DNA of 47,620 bases, taken from positions 1 to 47,620 of the IMG/VR virus record IMGVR_UViG_3300031565_000067; one strand, given 5' to 3'. Both the position numbers and the translations under genes were made by a program. Numbering within the stretch: position 1 is the stretch's first letter; each line of letters opens with the position of its first letter. The stretch comes from a virus. A model generated the notes under the pieces. The model was not told the DNA's origin. It did not search any database and was given only the letters and a program-made list of their open reading frames with translations. Below, piece by piece: positions 17,387 through 24,875 of the stretch.

Positions 17387-17393
17387 GTCGTGA
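17190..17393 (+). CDS. Excisionase-like helix-turn-helix protein
   Basis: GGAGGAG lies seven bases before the GTG at 17190, giving 67 residues. Residues 17-60 (LLAALGVKRTTLYQWRLDGL, then a strand-loop with WVKLDSRHLAYWRGDLEKFL) match the MerR/excisionase winged-helix pattern: helix, turn, recognition helix, wing, and a final helix. Such proteins bind DNA to steer integrase toward excision or to regulate the early promoter. The position in the early operon divergent from int supports a Xis or regulator role; binding sites are unknown. Confidence 0.7.
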   Translation: MNETARTWEHLIPEPALLAALGVKRTTLYQWRLDGLPWVKLDSRHLAYWRGDLEKFLAERRTFTAES

Positions 17394-17528
17394 TCAGAGA
17401 CCACGGAGAGCGCATCTCCCGACACGAGCCGATAGGGAGAATCAATCTGCGGGGACGTTTCGTAGCTAGCTGCCCGGTGCTGGTAGGGTAAGACCTTTGG
17501 CCATACGGAGGGCGGAAAGGAGTGTGAC

Positions 17529-18509
17529 ATGCATCTCGTGCGTGACGGGATCGGCGGCAGCGACATCGCCGCCGTCCTGGGCGTCAGCAAGTGGAAGTCC
17601 GCCTTCGACGTCTGGGCCAAGCTCTTGGGCCAGGCGCCGCCCGAGGAGCCGCCCAACGACGCCATGACCTGGGGCATCATCCTCGAGCCCGTCGTCGGGC
17701 ACTTCTACTGCCGGCAGCATCCCGGCTGGTTCCTCGACAAGCCGGGCCACCTGCGCCACAAGAGCATCCCCTACATCGTCGGTACCCCGGACGGCCTGGT
17801 GTACGACAGCGAGGATCACCAGGCCCGCGGGCCCCACCGTGGCGTCGAGGTCAAGACCGCCGGGCTCCGCGCCGCCCGCTTCTGGGGTGAGTCGGGCGAC
17901 GAGATCCCGGAGGAGTATCTGCTGCAATGCCAGTGGTACATGATCCTGACGGGACTCCAGACCTGGGACGTGGCCGCGCTCCTGGGCGGCCAGGAGTACC
18001 GGGAATACACCCTGACGGCCGACAAGGAACTCGCCGAGATCATGATGACGGTCGCGGCGAACTTCTGGGCAAGGCATGTGCTCGGCGGGGTTGCGCCCGA
18101 CCCGGGCGGCAGCGAGCAGACCCAGCAGATGATCCGGAGGCTCTACCCCAAGAGCATCGCGGAGATCCGCACGGCGACCGCCGACGAGTGCGTGGTGGCC
18201 GAGGCTCTGCGGCAGGCGGCGATCCTCCTCGACGAGGGCAAGGAGAAACACGACGCGCTTAAGAGCAAGCTCATGGTGGCGATGGGCCAGACGGAAGGCC
18301 TGATTGGCCCCTTCGGCCGGATCACCTGGAAGTCGAGCAAGGACTCGACTGCCGTCGACAAGGACGCCGTGATTGCAGAACTCGGCAGGGAACTGGCGAT
18401 CCGCATCGGTGACAAAGATCGAGCAGATCAGATCATCACGGAGATTCACGCGAGTCACACCACCACCAAGCCGGGGAGCCGGCGCTTCCTGCCGCGGTGG
18501 GCAACGTAA
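17529..18509 (+). CDS. YqaJ-type viral recombinase / exonuclease
   Basis: The ATG at 17529 follows GAAAGGAG; 326 residues. The YqaJ (lambda exonuclease fold) nuclease domain spans about 5-160: IGGSDIAAVLG at 8-18, E53 in GIILEPVV, D88 in GTPDGLV, E107-x-K109 in GVEVKT, and YLLQCQWYM at 130-138. These supply the metal-binding DEK core of the PD-(D/E)XK fold. Residues about 220-326 are a helical C-terminal extension. It would resect double-stranded ends 5' to 3' to give single strands for annealing. The putative annealing partner is two genes downstream. Confidence 0.9.
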   Translation: MHLVRDGIGGSDIAAVLGVSKWKSAFDVWAKLLGQAPPEEPPNDAMTWGIILEPVVGHFYCRQHPGWFLDKPGHLRHKSIPYIVGTPDGLVYDSEDHQARGPHRGVEVKTAGLRAARFWGESGDEIPEEYLLQCQWYMILTGLQTWDVAALLGGQEYREYTLTADKELAEIMMTVAANFWARHVLGGVAPDPGGSEQTQQMIRRLYPKSIAEIRTATADECVVAEALRQAAILLDEGKEKHDALKSKLMVAMGQTEGLIGPFGRITWKSSKDSTAVDKDAVIAELGRELAIRIGDKDRADQIITEIHASHTTTKPGSRRFLPRWAT

Positions 18510-18533
18510 CGGGGAGAACGAAAGGAGTCGCGT

Positions 18534-18767
18534 ATGGGCAAGGAAGGCAAGAAGGGCAAGCAGGGCAAGCAGGCCAAGAAGCACCTGCTGGAGGCAATCA
18601 TCTGCCCTCACTGCGGGAAGAGCTTCGACCAGGAGTTCATGCGCGTCGTGGACACGCCCGGACAGCCAGCCGAGGCGCACTTCGAGCCGTGCAGGGGCGG
18701 CGAGTCGGACAGCGACCATCCAGGGCTGTTCGATGAGAAGGAGCCGCAGGCCCAGGCGCAAGACTGA
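18534..18767 (+). CDS. Small zinc-ribbon-like protein
   Basis: AAAGGAG lies six bases before the ATG at 18534; 77 residues. A Lys/Gly-rich basic start (KEGKKGKQGKQAKK) is followed by a CPHCGKSFD knuckle at about 24-32 and a single later Cys, then an acidic tail. The basic arm suggests nucleic-acid contact. It lies between the exonuclease and the putative annealing protein, so a recombination accessory role is possible. No family is recognised. Confidence 0.7.
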   Translation: MGKEGKKGKQGKQAKKHLLEAIICPHCGKSFDQEFMRVVDTPGQPAEAHFEPCRGGESDSDHPGLFDEKEPQAQAQD

Positions 18768-18773
18768 TCTGTG

Positions 18774-18835
18774 TGCCGGCGGCGGCCGTTACGAGGCCCA
18801 CTGCTTGGATCCCTCGGACGTGTCCGCCGCCGGCA
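18774..18835 (+). repeat. 12-bp perfect inverted repeat with a 38-base loop
   Basis: TGCCGGCGGCGG (18774-18785) and its exact complement CCGCCGCCGGCA (18824-18835) bracket 38 bases, in the 100-base gap between the zinc-ribbon gene and the putative annealing protein. No T-run follows, so it is not a standard terminator. It could be an RNA structure that sets downstream expression or protects the transcript. Confidence 0.6.
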
Positions 18836-18867
18836 GTTCGAGACAACCAACAGAAGGACAGTGACCT

Positions 18868-20070
18868 ATGGCAGAGAAGATAAACACACCTCAGGGGCAG
18901 GACCCGGAATCGCTTCCTGCTACCCGACAAGACGCGCCGACCTTCGCACCCGCGATCTCCGTGGGCGGCGCCTTCGGCGTGGACGTCGCCGTCGCCCGCA
19001 CCGTGGCGGAAACACAGGCCGCCCTCCTGGTGGCCCAGAGGTTCCCCCGCGACATCGAAGTGGCCCGCCAGCGGATCCTGACGAACTGCAGCCGGCTCCG
19101 CCTGGCCGAGAACGCCCTGTACTCCTACAAGCGCGGCACTGAGCTCGTCGGCGGTGCCTCGATCCGCCTGGCCGAGATGCTGGCCCGCGAGCTCGGGCAC
19201 ATCGCCTGGGGCTTCGCTGAGGTCGAGACCCGCAGGGACTCCACGGTGATCAAGGCGGAGGCGTGGGACCGGCAGACCAACGCCTATTCCAGCAGAACCT
19301 TCTCGGTCAAACACGAGCGGCATACCAAGGCCGGCAGCTACCGCCTGACCGACCCCCGCGACATCTACGAGAACAACGCGAACATGGCCCAGCGGCGCGT
19401 CCGGTCCTGCATCCTGGCGCTGGTCCCGAGCGACATCGTGGACGAAGCGACGCAAGCCTGCAAGCACACGGTGGCGACGAAGGGCCAGGCGGGACCGCTG
19501 ATCGACAGGGTGCGGGCGATGGCCGACAGCTTCGGGACGCTCGGCGTCACCATCACCATGCTGGAGGGCCACCTGGGCCACGCCTTGGACGCCACCATTG
19601 AGCGGGAGCTGGTCAGCCTGCGGAAAATCTACGTCGGCATCCGCGACGGCGAGACTCGGCGCGAGGAGTTCTTCGACCTCGCACAAGCCGGCTCCGACGC
19701 CACCCAGCAAGACGACAAGGGCACGCGCACCCACAAGCTCAAGCGGCGCCTGCGGAAGAAGGACAAGACGGCGGCGGAGGGTCAGAGCCCGCCGAGCACA
19801 GACGAGAAGGCCGCCAGCGCGCCCGAGCCACCGGCGGAGCCGGCTCCGCCGGACAACGAATCGGTCAAGCCTACGACTGTCGAGCTGCGCCTGCTCGTCA
19901 TGCGCCTCAAGCCGCACGCGCTGAAGCTCGGCGTCGACTTCGACAAGCTCACCTTCACCCGCCTGCGCGGCCCGGTCTCCGCCTGCACCGACGAGAAGGC
20001 GCTCGCCGCCCTGCTTGACGAGGTGACCCAGGCCTGCGACGACGCGCAAGCCGCAGCGAAGTCCAACTAG
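18868..20070 (+). CDS. Putative single-strand annealing / recombination partner protein
   Basis: 400 residues from an ATG at 18868. The core at about 45-200 (QRFPRDIEVARQRILTNCSR, LVGGASIRLAEMLARELGHI, ERHTKAGSYRLTDPRDIYEN, AQRRVRSCILALVPSDIVD) resembles a widespread phage family found beside exonucleases, in which a GxSxRLAE segment is followed by a beta-rich part. Residues about 285-330 are a basic patch then a Pro/Glu-rich linker; a separate small helical domain ends the protein. With the YqaJ gene it makes a Red-like exonuclease/annealing pair. The annealing function is inferred from context, not from a catalytic motif. Confidence 0.65.
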   Translation: MAEKINTPQGQDPESLPATRQDAPTFAPAISVGGAFGVDVAVARTVAETQAALLVAQRFPRDIEVARQRILTNCSRLRLAENALYSYKRGTELVGGASIRLAEMLARELGHIAWGFAEVETRRDSTVIKAEAWDRQTNAYSSRTFSVKHERHTKAGSYRLTDPRDIYENNANMAQRRVRSCILALVPSDIVDEATQACKHTVATKGQAGPLIDRVRAMADSFGTLGVTITMLEGHLGHALDATIERELVSLRKIYVGIRDGETRREEFFDLAQAGSDATQQDDKGTRTHKLKRRLRKKDKTAAEGQSPPSTDEKAASAPEPPAEPAPPDNESVKPTTVELRLLVMRLKPHALKLGVDFDKLTFTRLRGPVSACTDEKALAALLDEVTQACDDAQAAAKSN

Positions 20071-20083
20071 GGGCGTCCGCCCA

Positions 20084-20147
20084 CCGGCCCTGCCCGTGGC
20101 GGATCCTGAGTACTTCGGGCCACTCAGGTCTGCCACGGGGGGGCCGG
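20084..20147 (+). repeat. Long three-helix inverted repeat upstream of the replication initiator gene
   Basis: Three stacked complementary blocks form one long hairpin: CCGGCCC (20084-20090) with GGGCCGG (20141-20147), CCCGTGGC (20093-20100) with GCCACGGG (20132-20139), and CCTGAGT (20105-20111) with ACTCAGG (20122-20128), 22 pairs in all, with small internal loops and a ten-base end loop. No T-run follows. It fills the 108-base gap before the initiator gene and could be an origin-linked or regulatory structure. Confidence 0.65.
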
Positions 20148-20178
20148 ATCATCGGTCGAACGCGATTGGGGGAGCCCC

Positions 20179-21078
20179 GTGGCTGACGAGTACTCGACCA
20201 CTCTGTCGCGCCTGCCCTACGAGCAGTGGTACTGGTCCGCCTGGTTCGGGGAAGTCCGGCTCTTGGAGGGTCGCCCGGAGTTGTGGGGCTGCTGGCACGA
20301 TCTCCTGGGCCGAATGTGGCAGAGCGGAGAGGAGAACTGGATCTACCGCTCTAGCGTAGCAGATCTCGCAGGGGTATGGCACCTGCCAGCAGAGGCCGCG
20401 CAGGCGATCATCGAGGAGTTGATCGCGCGCGGCGTCTGTGACGGCGAAGTAACGCGTGACCAGAACGTTACCATCATTTCGCGCCGGCGTTACCGGGAAA
20501 CCCGCGAGCGTAAACGCTGTGCTAGCAAGCAAAAGCGATACAGGGACCGGAAGCGTGACCACAATGTTACCGGCCGCGTTGCCGGTCCGTTACCGGGAGA
20601 GTCAGAGTCAGAGTCAGAGTCATGTCCGGAGTCTCCTTCTTCTCCAGAGTCTACCCCGAAAGGATCTGAGTGTACCCCGTCCAAGGGGTTGTCGCCGCGA
20701 GGCGCGACGACCGCCTGCCCCTCTGCCGAGATCATCGAAGCGTGGAATCACCTGGCCGAAATCCACGCGCTGTCACAGGTCAAGAGCCTGACCAGCGAGC
20801 GCCAGCGATCGCTCCACGCGCGCTGGACGTCTCCGTTCTGGCGGGAGAACTGGCGCAAGGCGCTCGACCTGATCCCGCAGTCCTCGTTCTGCTTGGGCCA
20901 GAACGATCGCAACTGGCGCGCGAACTTCGAGTGGTTCGCGCGGCCGAACACTGTCCCCAAACTTATGGAGGGCTTCTACGCCGATGGACGATCGAGCAAG
21001 CGATCCCGCCCAGGAGGCGATGCCGAACGACAACAACGCCTCGGAGAACTCGAGGCGGCCGACCGAGGCGGAGCGTGA
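20179..21078 (+). CDS. Phage replication initiator / helicase-loader partner
   Basis: A GTG at 20179 follows GGGGGAG; 299 residues. Residues about 10-95 look like a winged-helix DNA-binding domain (LWGCWHDLLGRMWQSG, then LAGVWHLPAEAAQAIIEELI). A basic stretch (RYRETRERKRCASKQKRYRD) leads to a low-complexity linker with SESESES and Ser/Pro-rich sequence. The C-terminal part (about 190-275) has WREHW/NW-type helices ending WFARPNTVPKLMEGFY, the usual ending of phage O-like or DnaD-like replication proteins. The next gene is a DnaC-like loader, as in lambda-type O/P modules. Confidence 0.75.
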   Translation: MADEYSTTLSRLPYEQWYWSAWFGEVRLLEGRPELWGCWHDLLGRMWQSGEENWIYRSSVADLAGVWHLPAEAAQAIIEELIARGVCDGEVTRDQNVTIISRRRYRETRERKRCASKQKRYRDRKRDHNVTGRVAGPLPGESESESESCPESPSSPESTPKGSECTPSKGLSPRGATTACPSAEIIEAWNHLAEIHALSQVKSLTSERQRSLHARWTSPFWRENWRKALDLIPQSSFCLGQNDRNWRANFEWFARPNTVPKLMEGFYADGRSSKRSRPGGDAERQQRLGELEAADRGGA

Positions 21079-21643
21079 AGTTCTGCTCTCCGCAGTCGGC
21101 GTCCCCGACCTGTTCCTCAAGGCTCGGCCTGATCAGATCGACCACCGTCGCTTCCAGGAGGCGCTGTTGGCGGGCGGCGGCTTCTTCTACGGCCCGACGG
21201 GAGGCGGGAAGTCTCACGCCGCCGCGGCCATCCTCTACGGCCGCATCCTCGGGTATGGCCACACACGTTACAATCCTCTGGCAGACGCCGGGTGTCCGGT
21301 CGCTGCCTTTGCGTTTGACGCGCGCTGGGTCAAGGTCCCCCTGTGGCTCTACGACTGCCGACAGAAGTTCAAGCAGAAGCACACACCGGACTCAGTGCGG
21401 GAGCTCATCTGCCCTGGCCTACTTGTCCTGGACGATCTCGGGGCGGAAAAAGTCACAGACTGGGTAGACGAGATGCTCTACCTGGTCGTGGACGGGCGCA
21501 TTGAGGCCAACAAGCCCATCATCACGACCACGAACCTCACGCCACAAGAGCTTGGGGAACGCAACCCTCGGCTGGCGAGTCGCCTCCTGACCCAGCCCAG
21601 GGTCTACTTCGGGGGCGAGGACAAGAGACTCAAGGGGGACTGA
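20984..21643 (+). CDS. DnaC/IstB-like AAA+ helicase loader
   Basis: 219 residues from the ATG at 20984, which overlaps the initiator gene by 95 bases. GGAGGG upstream supports this start; an in-frame ATG at 21020 has its ribosome site too close. AAA+ motifs are intact: Walker A GPTGGGKS at 70-77, Walker B LLVLDDLG at 146-153, sensor TTTN at 181-184, and an arginine-finger candidate R200 (RLASRLL). It would load the host replicative helicase at the phage origin, working with the preceding initiator. Confidence 0.85.
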   Translation: MDDRASDPAQEAMPNDNNASENSRRPTEAEREVLLSAVGVPDLFLKARPDQIDHRRFQEALLAGGGFFYGPTGGGKSHAAAAILYGRILGYGHTRYNPLADAGCPVAAFAFDARWVKVPLWLYDCRQKFKQKHTPDSVRELICPGLLVLDDLGAEKVTDWVDEMLYLVVDGRIEANKPIITTTNLTPQELGERNPRLASRLLTQPRVYFGGEDKRLKGD

Positions 21644-21679
21644 CATGGCCCTGTCCTTCGCGGCGAAAGGGGGTGCGTC

Positions 21680-21928
21680 GTGATCATCAAGAAGTGCCGC
21701 TACATTCAGTTCGAGGGCGAGGAGGCCGAGACCGACATCTATCTCGTGAGCAACATCCGGCACAACAGCCCCTTGGGCCGCGTCGAGTTCTACGCCGGAT
21801 GGCGCTGCTATGTGTTCGTGCCCATCGAGGGGACGGATTACGCGTCGGACTGCCTGCGCGACATCGCGGCGTTCTGTGACGAGCGGCTGCGCGCCCGCGC
21901 CGCGCTCCGGCGCGAGAAGGGGGAATGA
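21680..21928 (+). CDS. Hypothetical early protein
   Basis: 82 residues from a GTG at 21680, preceded by a G-rich ribosome site (GAAAGGGGG). The chain is a compact alpha/beta type (IIKKCRYIQFEG, YLVSNIRHNSPLGRVEFYAG, YVFVPIEGTDYASDCLRDIA) with an Arg-rich C-terminal helix. This architecture is common in small phage accessory proteins, and I recognise no named family. It begins a run of about fifteen small genes that abut or overlap from here to 27124. Confidence 0.7.
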   Translation: MIIKKCRYIQFEGEEAETDIYLVSNIRHNSPLGRVEFYAGWRCYVFVPIEGTDYASDCLRDIAAFCDERLRARAALRREKGE

Positions 21929-21929
21929 C

Positions 21930-22121
21930 ATGGCCCTGAGCCTGTCCCACGTCTGGATTGGCCGCAACTTTCTACCGGAGCGCCACGGCCAGCCTTGCCG
22001 GCTCGTGGTGAGCAGCAAGGGCAAGCACGTTGTCGAGTTCGCGGACGGCGAGCGCGTGTCCACCGTGCGCGGGACGTTCCGCCGCCGCGTCCCCAAGCCC
22101 GAAGGAGAGAGCCATGCCTGA
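21930..22121 (+). CDS. Small hypothetical protein
   Basis: 63 residues, starting one base after the previous stop with AAGGGGG upstream. MALSLSHVWIGRNFLPERHG is followed by a small beta region (CRLVVSSKGKHVVEFADGER, RGTFRRRV), like a single SH3-like or Tudor-like barrel. The stop overlaps the following gene's start. No function is assigned. Confidence 0.6.
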   Translation: MALSLSHVWIGRNFLPERHGQPCRLVVSSKGKHVVEFADGERVSTVRGTFRRRVPKPEGESHA

Positions 22122-22410
22122 GCCATTCGAGCCAAAGATCGTGAACGAATATGTGCGACGCTGGTGGCACGGCGACATGCTTCAATGCCCCTACTGCGGC
22201 TGCGCCGCCACGGTGCAAGCGAGCTTGGCCGGCGAACGCGGCGAACGCGGTGAGGGCGAGGAGAAGGTCTACCTGATGCGCGTCCGCTGTGACAACACGG
22301 ACTGCCGCGCAGAGTGGCACGAGGTCATGAAGTCTCAATGGACAGTCCGCGGCATCGAGCCCGTGCATGAGCCGGGCGAGTTGCCCCAGCCCAAAGGAAA
22401 GAAGCCGTGA
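22114..22410 (+). CDS. Small zinc-ribbon protein
   Basis: 98 residues; GAAGGAGAG precedes the ATG at 22114, which overlaps the previous gene by eight bases. CPYCGC at about 25-30 and CDNTDC at about 59-64 form a four-cysteine ribbon, with strands between them (KVYLMRVRC). The pattern resembles the DksA/TraR and Ogr-type small zinc proteins of phages, but the spacing does not match either closely. The C-terminus is Pro/Lys-rich. A transcription-modulating role is possible. Confidence 0.65.
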   Translation: MPEPFEPKIVNEYVRRWWHGDMLQCPYCGCAATVQASLAGERGERGEGEEKVYLMRVRCDNTDCRAEWHEVMKSQWTVRGIEPVHEPGELPQPKGKKP

Positions 22411-23147
22411 GCACCGACTTGAAGCTCTTGGTCGATCCGAAGTACTGGCAAGACGCCCTGACCCCGGAGCCGCTGATGTTCGCCCCTGACGGCGAGGCTC
22501 ACGCTGAGGCCAATGGCACTCGGCGCTGCGAATACGTGGTCTACATCGAGTACTTCGACGGCAAGCCGAGCAGCGTGATTACCGAATCGCGCTGTCTGCA
22601 CCGCGACGCGCGGTTCTGGAAGCCAGGCGACCCCGAGGCGGGCCTGTCAAGCAGCACCTACGATTTCAACGAGTCGAAAGCCTACGGCGAGTGCTACTAC
22701 TCAAAGAGTGGGGGCGGGCCGTCGGAACATGTGGTAAACCCGCCCCTCTGGGCGCACCCAGTACCTCCACGTGGCGCCATCTGGCTCGCCGAGGGACTCC
22801 TGTTGGCCCATAACCCCACGGCGGCGGAACTGCTCACGATGGGCAACAAGCTGCTCGCCAGCCCGCTCGTGATCGACGGGTGGCGCAACCCTTTTGATGG
22901 TGCCGTCGAGGGCGAAACGGTGTGGTGCCAGGTGTGCCGCGACCATCTGCCGAGCGAGGGGGACTCGCCGTGCAAGCACCTGATCTACTGCCGCCAGGGA
23001 TGCGGTCACGTCTACCTGAAGGATCATCGGGGATGGGATGATGACCCCGGCGGCAAGCACGAGATTCATTGCATTGACTGCGGTAAGCCCATTTCGCAGT
23101 GGCGGCACAGGCGGCACCGTGGCCTGTGCGCCGGGTGCGACTACTGA
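22407..23147 (+). CDS. Cysteine-rich hypothetical protein
   Basis: 246 residues from a GTG overlapping the previous stop by four bases. The first 165 residues are mixed alpha/beta (EYVVYIEYFDGKPSSVITES, then LLLAHNPTAAELLTMGNKLL). The C-terminal 80 residues hold about ten cysteines in CQVC, CKHLIYC, CGHVYL, CIDCGK and CAGC clusters, likely two zinc-binding knuckles. Such tails often mediate nucleic-acid or protein contacts. No known family is recognised. Confidence 0.65.
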   Translation: MSTDLKLLVDPKYWQDALTPEPLMFAPDGEAHAEANGTRRCEYVVYIEYFDGKPSSVITESRCLHRDARFWKPGDPEAGLSSSTYDFNESKAYGECYYSKSGGGPSEHVVNPPLWAHPVPPRGAIWLAEGLLLAHNPTAAELLTMGNKLLASPLVIDGWRNPFDGAVEGETVWCQVCRDHLPSEGDSPCKHLIYCRQGCGHVYLKDHRGWDDDPGGKHEIHCIDCGKPISQWRHRRHRGLCAGCDY

Positions 23148-23160
23148 AAGGAGCGAAGCC

Positions 23161-23385
23161 ATGAGCAAGCCGCGCTGGCGCTGGGCGGCTCGCGCCCCAA
23201 AGAACTGGCGAGGCCCATTCCTGCTTGAGCGCGCGGTGTTCACGCACAAGCCCGTAATTGGCTTGAGCAAGTGGGGCCACACCTGGTTTCCGACTGGTGG
23301 CATGGTGGACATTCGAGGCCCGGCGTGGATGCGCAAGCGCTTCGGGCGCGACCTGCGCCCCGGCGAGATAAGGAGGCTGCCGTGA
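23161..23385 (+). CDS. Small basic hypothetical protein
   Basis: 74 residues; AAAGGAG lies eight bases before the ATG at 23161. The chain is short, Trp- and Arg-rich (KPRWRWAARAPKNWRGPFLL, WMRKRFGRDLRPGEIRRLP) and probably folds as a small beta unit with a basic tail. Its stop overlaps the next GTG by four bases. No function is recognised. Confidence 0.6.
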   Translation: MSKPRWRWAARAPKNWRGPFLLERAVFTHKPVIGLSKWGHTWFPTGGMVDIRGPAWMRKRFGRDLRPGEIRRLP

Positions 23386-23678
23386 GCAAGACCCTGACCC
23401 TCGACCGCCGTGAGTGGATTCCCACGACATGGGCCATCGCCCCCCTCAAACTGCGCCGCGACGACGTGACCCTTCACAGGTTGGGCCAAATCGAAGGCCC
23501 CGACTTGTACGCCGTGCGCAATCGTGGCTGGTGCCTAGCCCGCAACGGCGAGTGGGAATGGGAGCCGATCCCGTCGAGCCGGGATGAGGCGTTCATGAAG
23601 CGTTGCCGTTTTCCCAGTTTCGAGGCAGCGCTGAAAGCCGCCGAGGGCACAGAGGAGGTCAAGCGATGCGAACCCTGA
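23382..23678 (+). CDS. Small hypothetical protein starting with a TLTLDR module
   Basis: 98 residues from a GTG at 23382 with AGGAGG upstream. It opens MSKTLTLDRREW, and the next gene opens MRTLTLDRLDA, encoded by a 19-base identical stretch. The body is a small alpha/beta fold (LYAVRNRGWCLARNGEWEWE, then SFEAALKAAEG), similar to short phage proteins that carry a residue-repeat strand pair followed by a helix. Function unknown. Confidence 0.65.
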   Translation: MSKTLTLDRREWIPTTWAIAPLKLRRDDVTLHRLGQIEGPDLYAVRNRGWCLARNGEWEWEPIPSSRDEAFMKRCRFPSFEAALKAAEGTEEVKRCEP

Positions 23679-24118
23679 CCCTCGACCGCCTCGACGCCCT
23701 GACCCCGGAGCAGGTGGACGCCTCCGCGGCACTGGCGATGGGGTGGGAGCCTTACTATGTACACGCAGAGGGAGCGGCAGGTGGCTGGCCGCCCTCGTGG
23801 ACGCGGGGCGGTGTGGGCAGCAAGCGAGAGGACTTGCCCTTTGAGTGCCGATTCGACCCTCCCCCCTACTACACCTGCCCCGCCGACGCGCCCGACCGCT
23901 GGAAGTGGTGGGGCGAGATGATCGAGGCGCTTGTGCGCCGCGGCTGGGAAATCAGCATCAACGCGACGGAAACCATCTGCGGGCATGAGGCGATAGATGC
24001 CGAGGCCGAGGCCGCGACGCCACGCGCCCTCGTCCGCGCGCTGTGCGCGGCGGGGCGGCTTTTCGAACCCTCTGACCTGTGCGCGGCGGGGCGGCTTGAG
24101 GAGGCCGACCATGCCTGA
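23666..24118 (+). CDS. ABA-sandwich-like phage protein
   Basis: 150 residues; GAGGAGG precedes the ATG at 23666, which overlaps the previous gene by 13 bases. The segment EQVDASAALAMGWEP at about 15-29 and the helix-strand order after it resemble the phage ABA sandwich domain (small proteins beginning with a helix and an M/xGW motif). A tandem LCAAGRL(F/E)E repeat closes the protein, from a 21-base direct repeat at 24041 and 24077. The function of this family is unknown. Confidence 0.6.
   Translation: MRTLTLDRLDALTPEQVDASAALAMGWEPYYVHAEGAAGGWPPSWTRGGVGSKREDLPFECRFDPPPYYTCPADAPDRWKWWGEMIEALVRRGWEISINATETICGHEAIDAEAEAATPRALVRALCAAGRLFEPSDLCAAGRLEEADHA
24041..24097 (+). repeat. 21-base direct repeat, 36-base period
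   Basis: The same 21 bases occur at 24041-24061 and 24077-24097, a 36-base period equal to 12 codons, producing two copies of LCAAGRL at the end of the ABA-sandwich-like gene. It looks like a recent slip-strand or unequal recombination duplication that kept the frame. Confidence 0.7.
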
Positions 24119-24875
24119 GCCGAGCGAGAAGAACCGAGCGAAGGGCAAGTACTGGGACTTGCCTTGGACCTTGGTGGAGAATTGCACGCCCGTCTCTGAG
24201 GCGTGTGACCACTGCTGGCTGACGGGCATGGCCGCGCGCTTCGGCAAGGCCGGCCCGGTGCGCTTCCGCGCCGACCGCCTCGACGTGCCCGCCCGCCGCC
24301 GCAAGCCCGCCGTGTTCCCCGTGTGGTCTGACATCTTTCACCCTGCCGTAAGCGACTGCGACCGCGACTCCGCCTATGAGGTCATGGAGCGCTGCGTTGA
24401 CACGCACACCTTCATCGTCCTCACCAAGCGGGCTTACCGCATGAAGCGGTACGTTGGCTGGCGGTACGAGGGCCGCCGCATCCCAGCCCACAACATCATC
24501 CACGGCGTGACGGCGGAGAACCAGCCGCGCCTTGAGGAGCGCCTGCCCGACCTTCTGGCGACGCCCGCGGCGACGCGGATGTTGAGCGTCGAGCCGATGC
24601 TGGGGCCGATGGCATTCCTGTGTCTTGCCAAGACGCCGCCTGAGATTCACTGGGTCGTCCTCGGCTGCGAGAGCGGCCCGCGGCGCCGCCCGACGCCCTG
24701 GACGTGGCTGGAGTCCGCCGTCGAGCAGTGCGCCGCCGCCGGCGTGGCCGTGTGGGTCAAGCAGATGGCGGAGCGCCCCGACGGCACGGGGCGCGTGATG
24801 CACGACATGGCGGCGTTCCCGCCGTGGGCGCGGCGCAGGGAGTGGCCTTTGAGAAAGGAGAATGAGCGATGCTGA
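24111..24875 (+). CDS. DUF5131 / phage Gp37-Gp68 family protein
   Basis: 254 residues from the ATG at 24111, overlapping the previous gene by eight bases. The N-terminus WDLPWTLVENCTPVSEACDH with C25, C32 and C35 matches the NPxxGCTxxSxGCxNC signature of this family. Later motifs fit its TIM-barrel-like plan: PVWSDIFHPAVSD, FIVLTKR, IIHGVTAENQ, LSVEPMLG, VVLGCESGP and VAVWVKQM. The family is related to radical-SAM or spore-lyase-type barrels, though no activity is established. It is common in phage early regions and its role there is unknown. Confidence 0.8.
   Translation: MPEPSEKNRAKGKYWDLPWTLVENCTPVSEACDHCWLTGMAARFGKAGPVRFRADRLDVPARRRKPAVFPVWSDIFHPAVSDCDRDSAYEVMERCVDTHTFIVLTKRAYRMKRYVGWRYEGRRIPAHNIIHGVTAENQPRLEERLPDLLATPAATRMLSVEPMLGPMAFLCLAKTPPEIHWVVLGCESGPRRRPTPWTWLESAVEQCAAAGVAVWVKQMAERPDGTGRVMHDMAAFPPWARRREWPLRKENERC

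Noticed and set aside
18824-18845. GTTCGAGAC resembling a tRNA T-loop
   Set aside because: No acceptor, D or anticodon arms fit around it; it is the flank of an inverted repeat.
21646-21684. 12-codon frame beginning ATGGCCCTG before the 21680 gene
   Set aside because: Too short to support, though it has a start and overlaps the next start; it may only be a leader or a remnant of the similar start at 21930.
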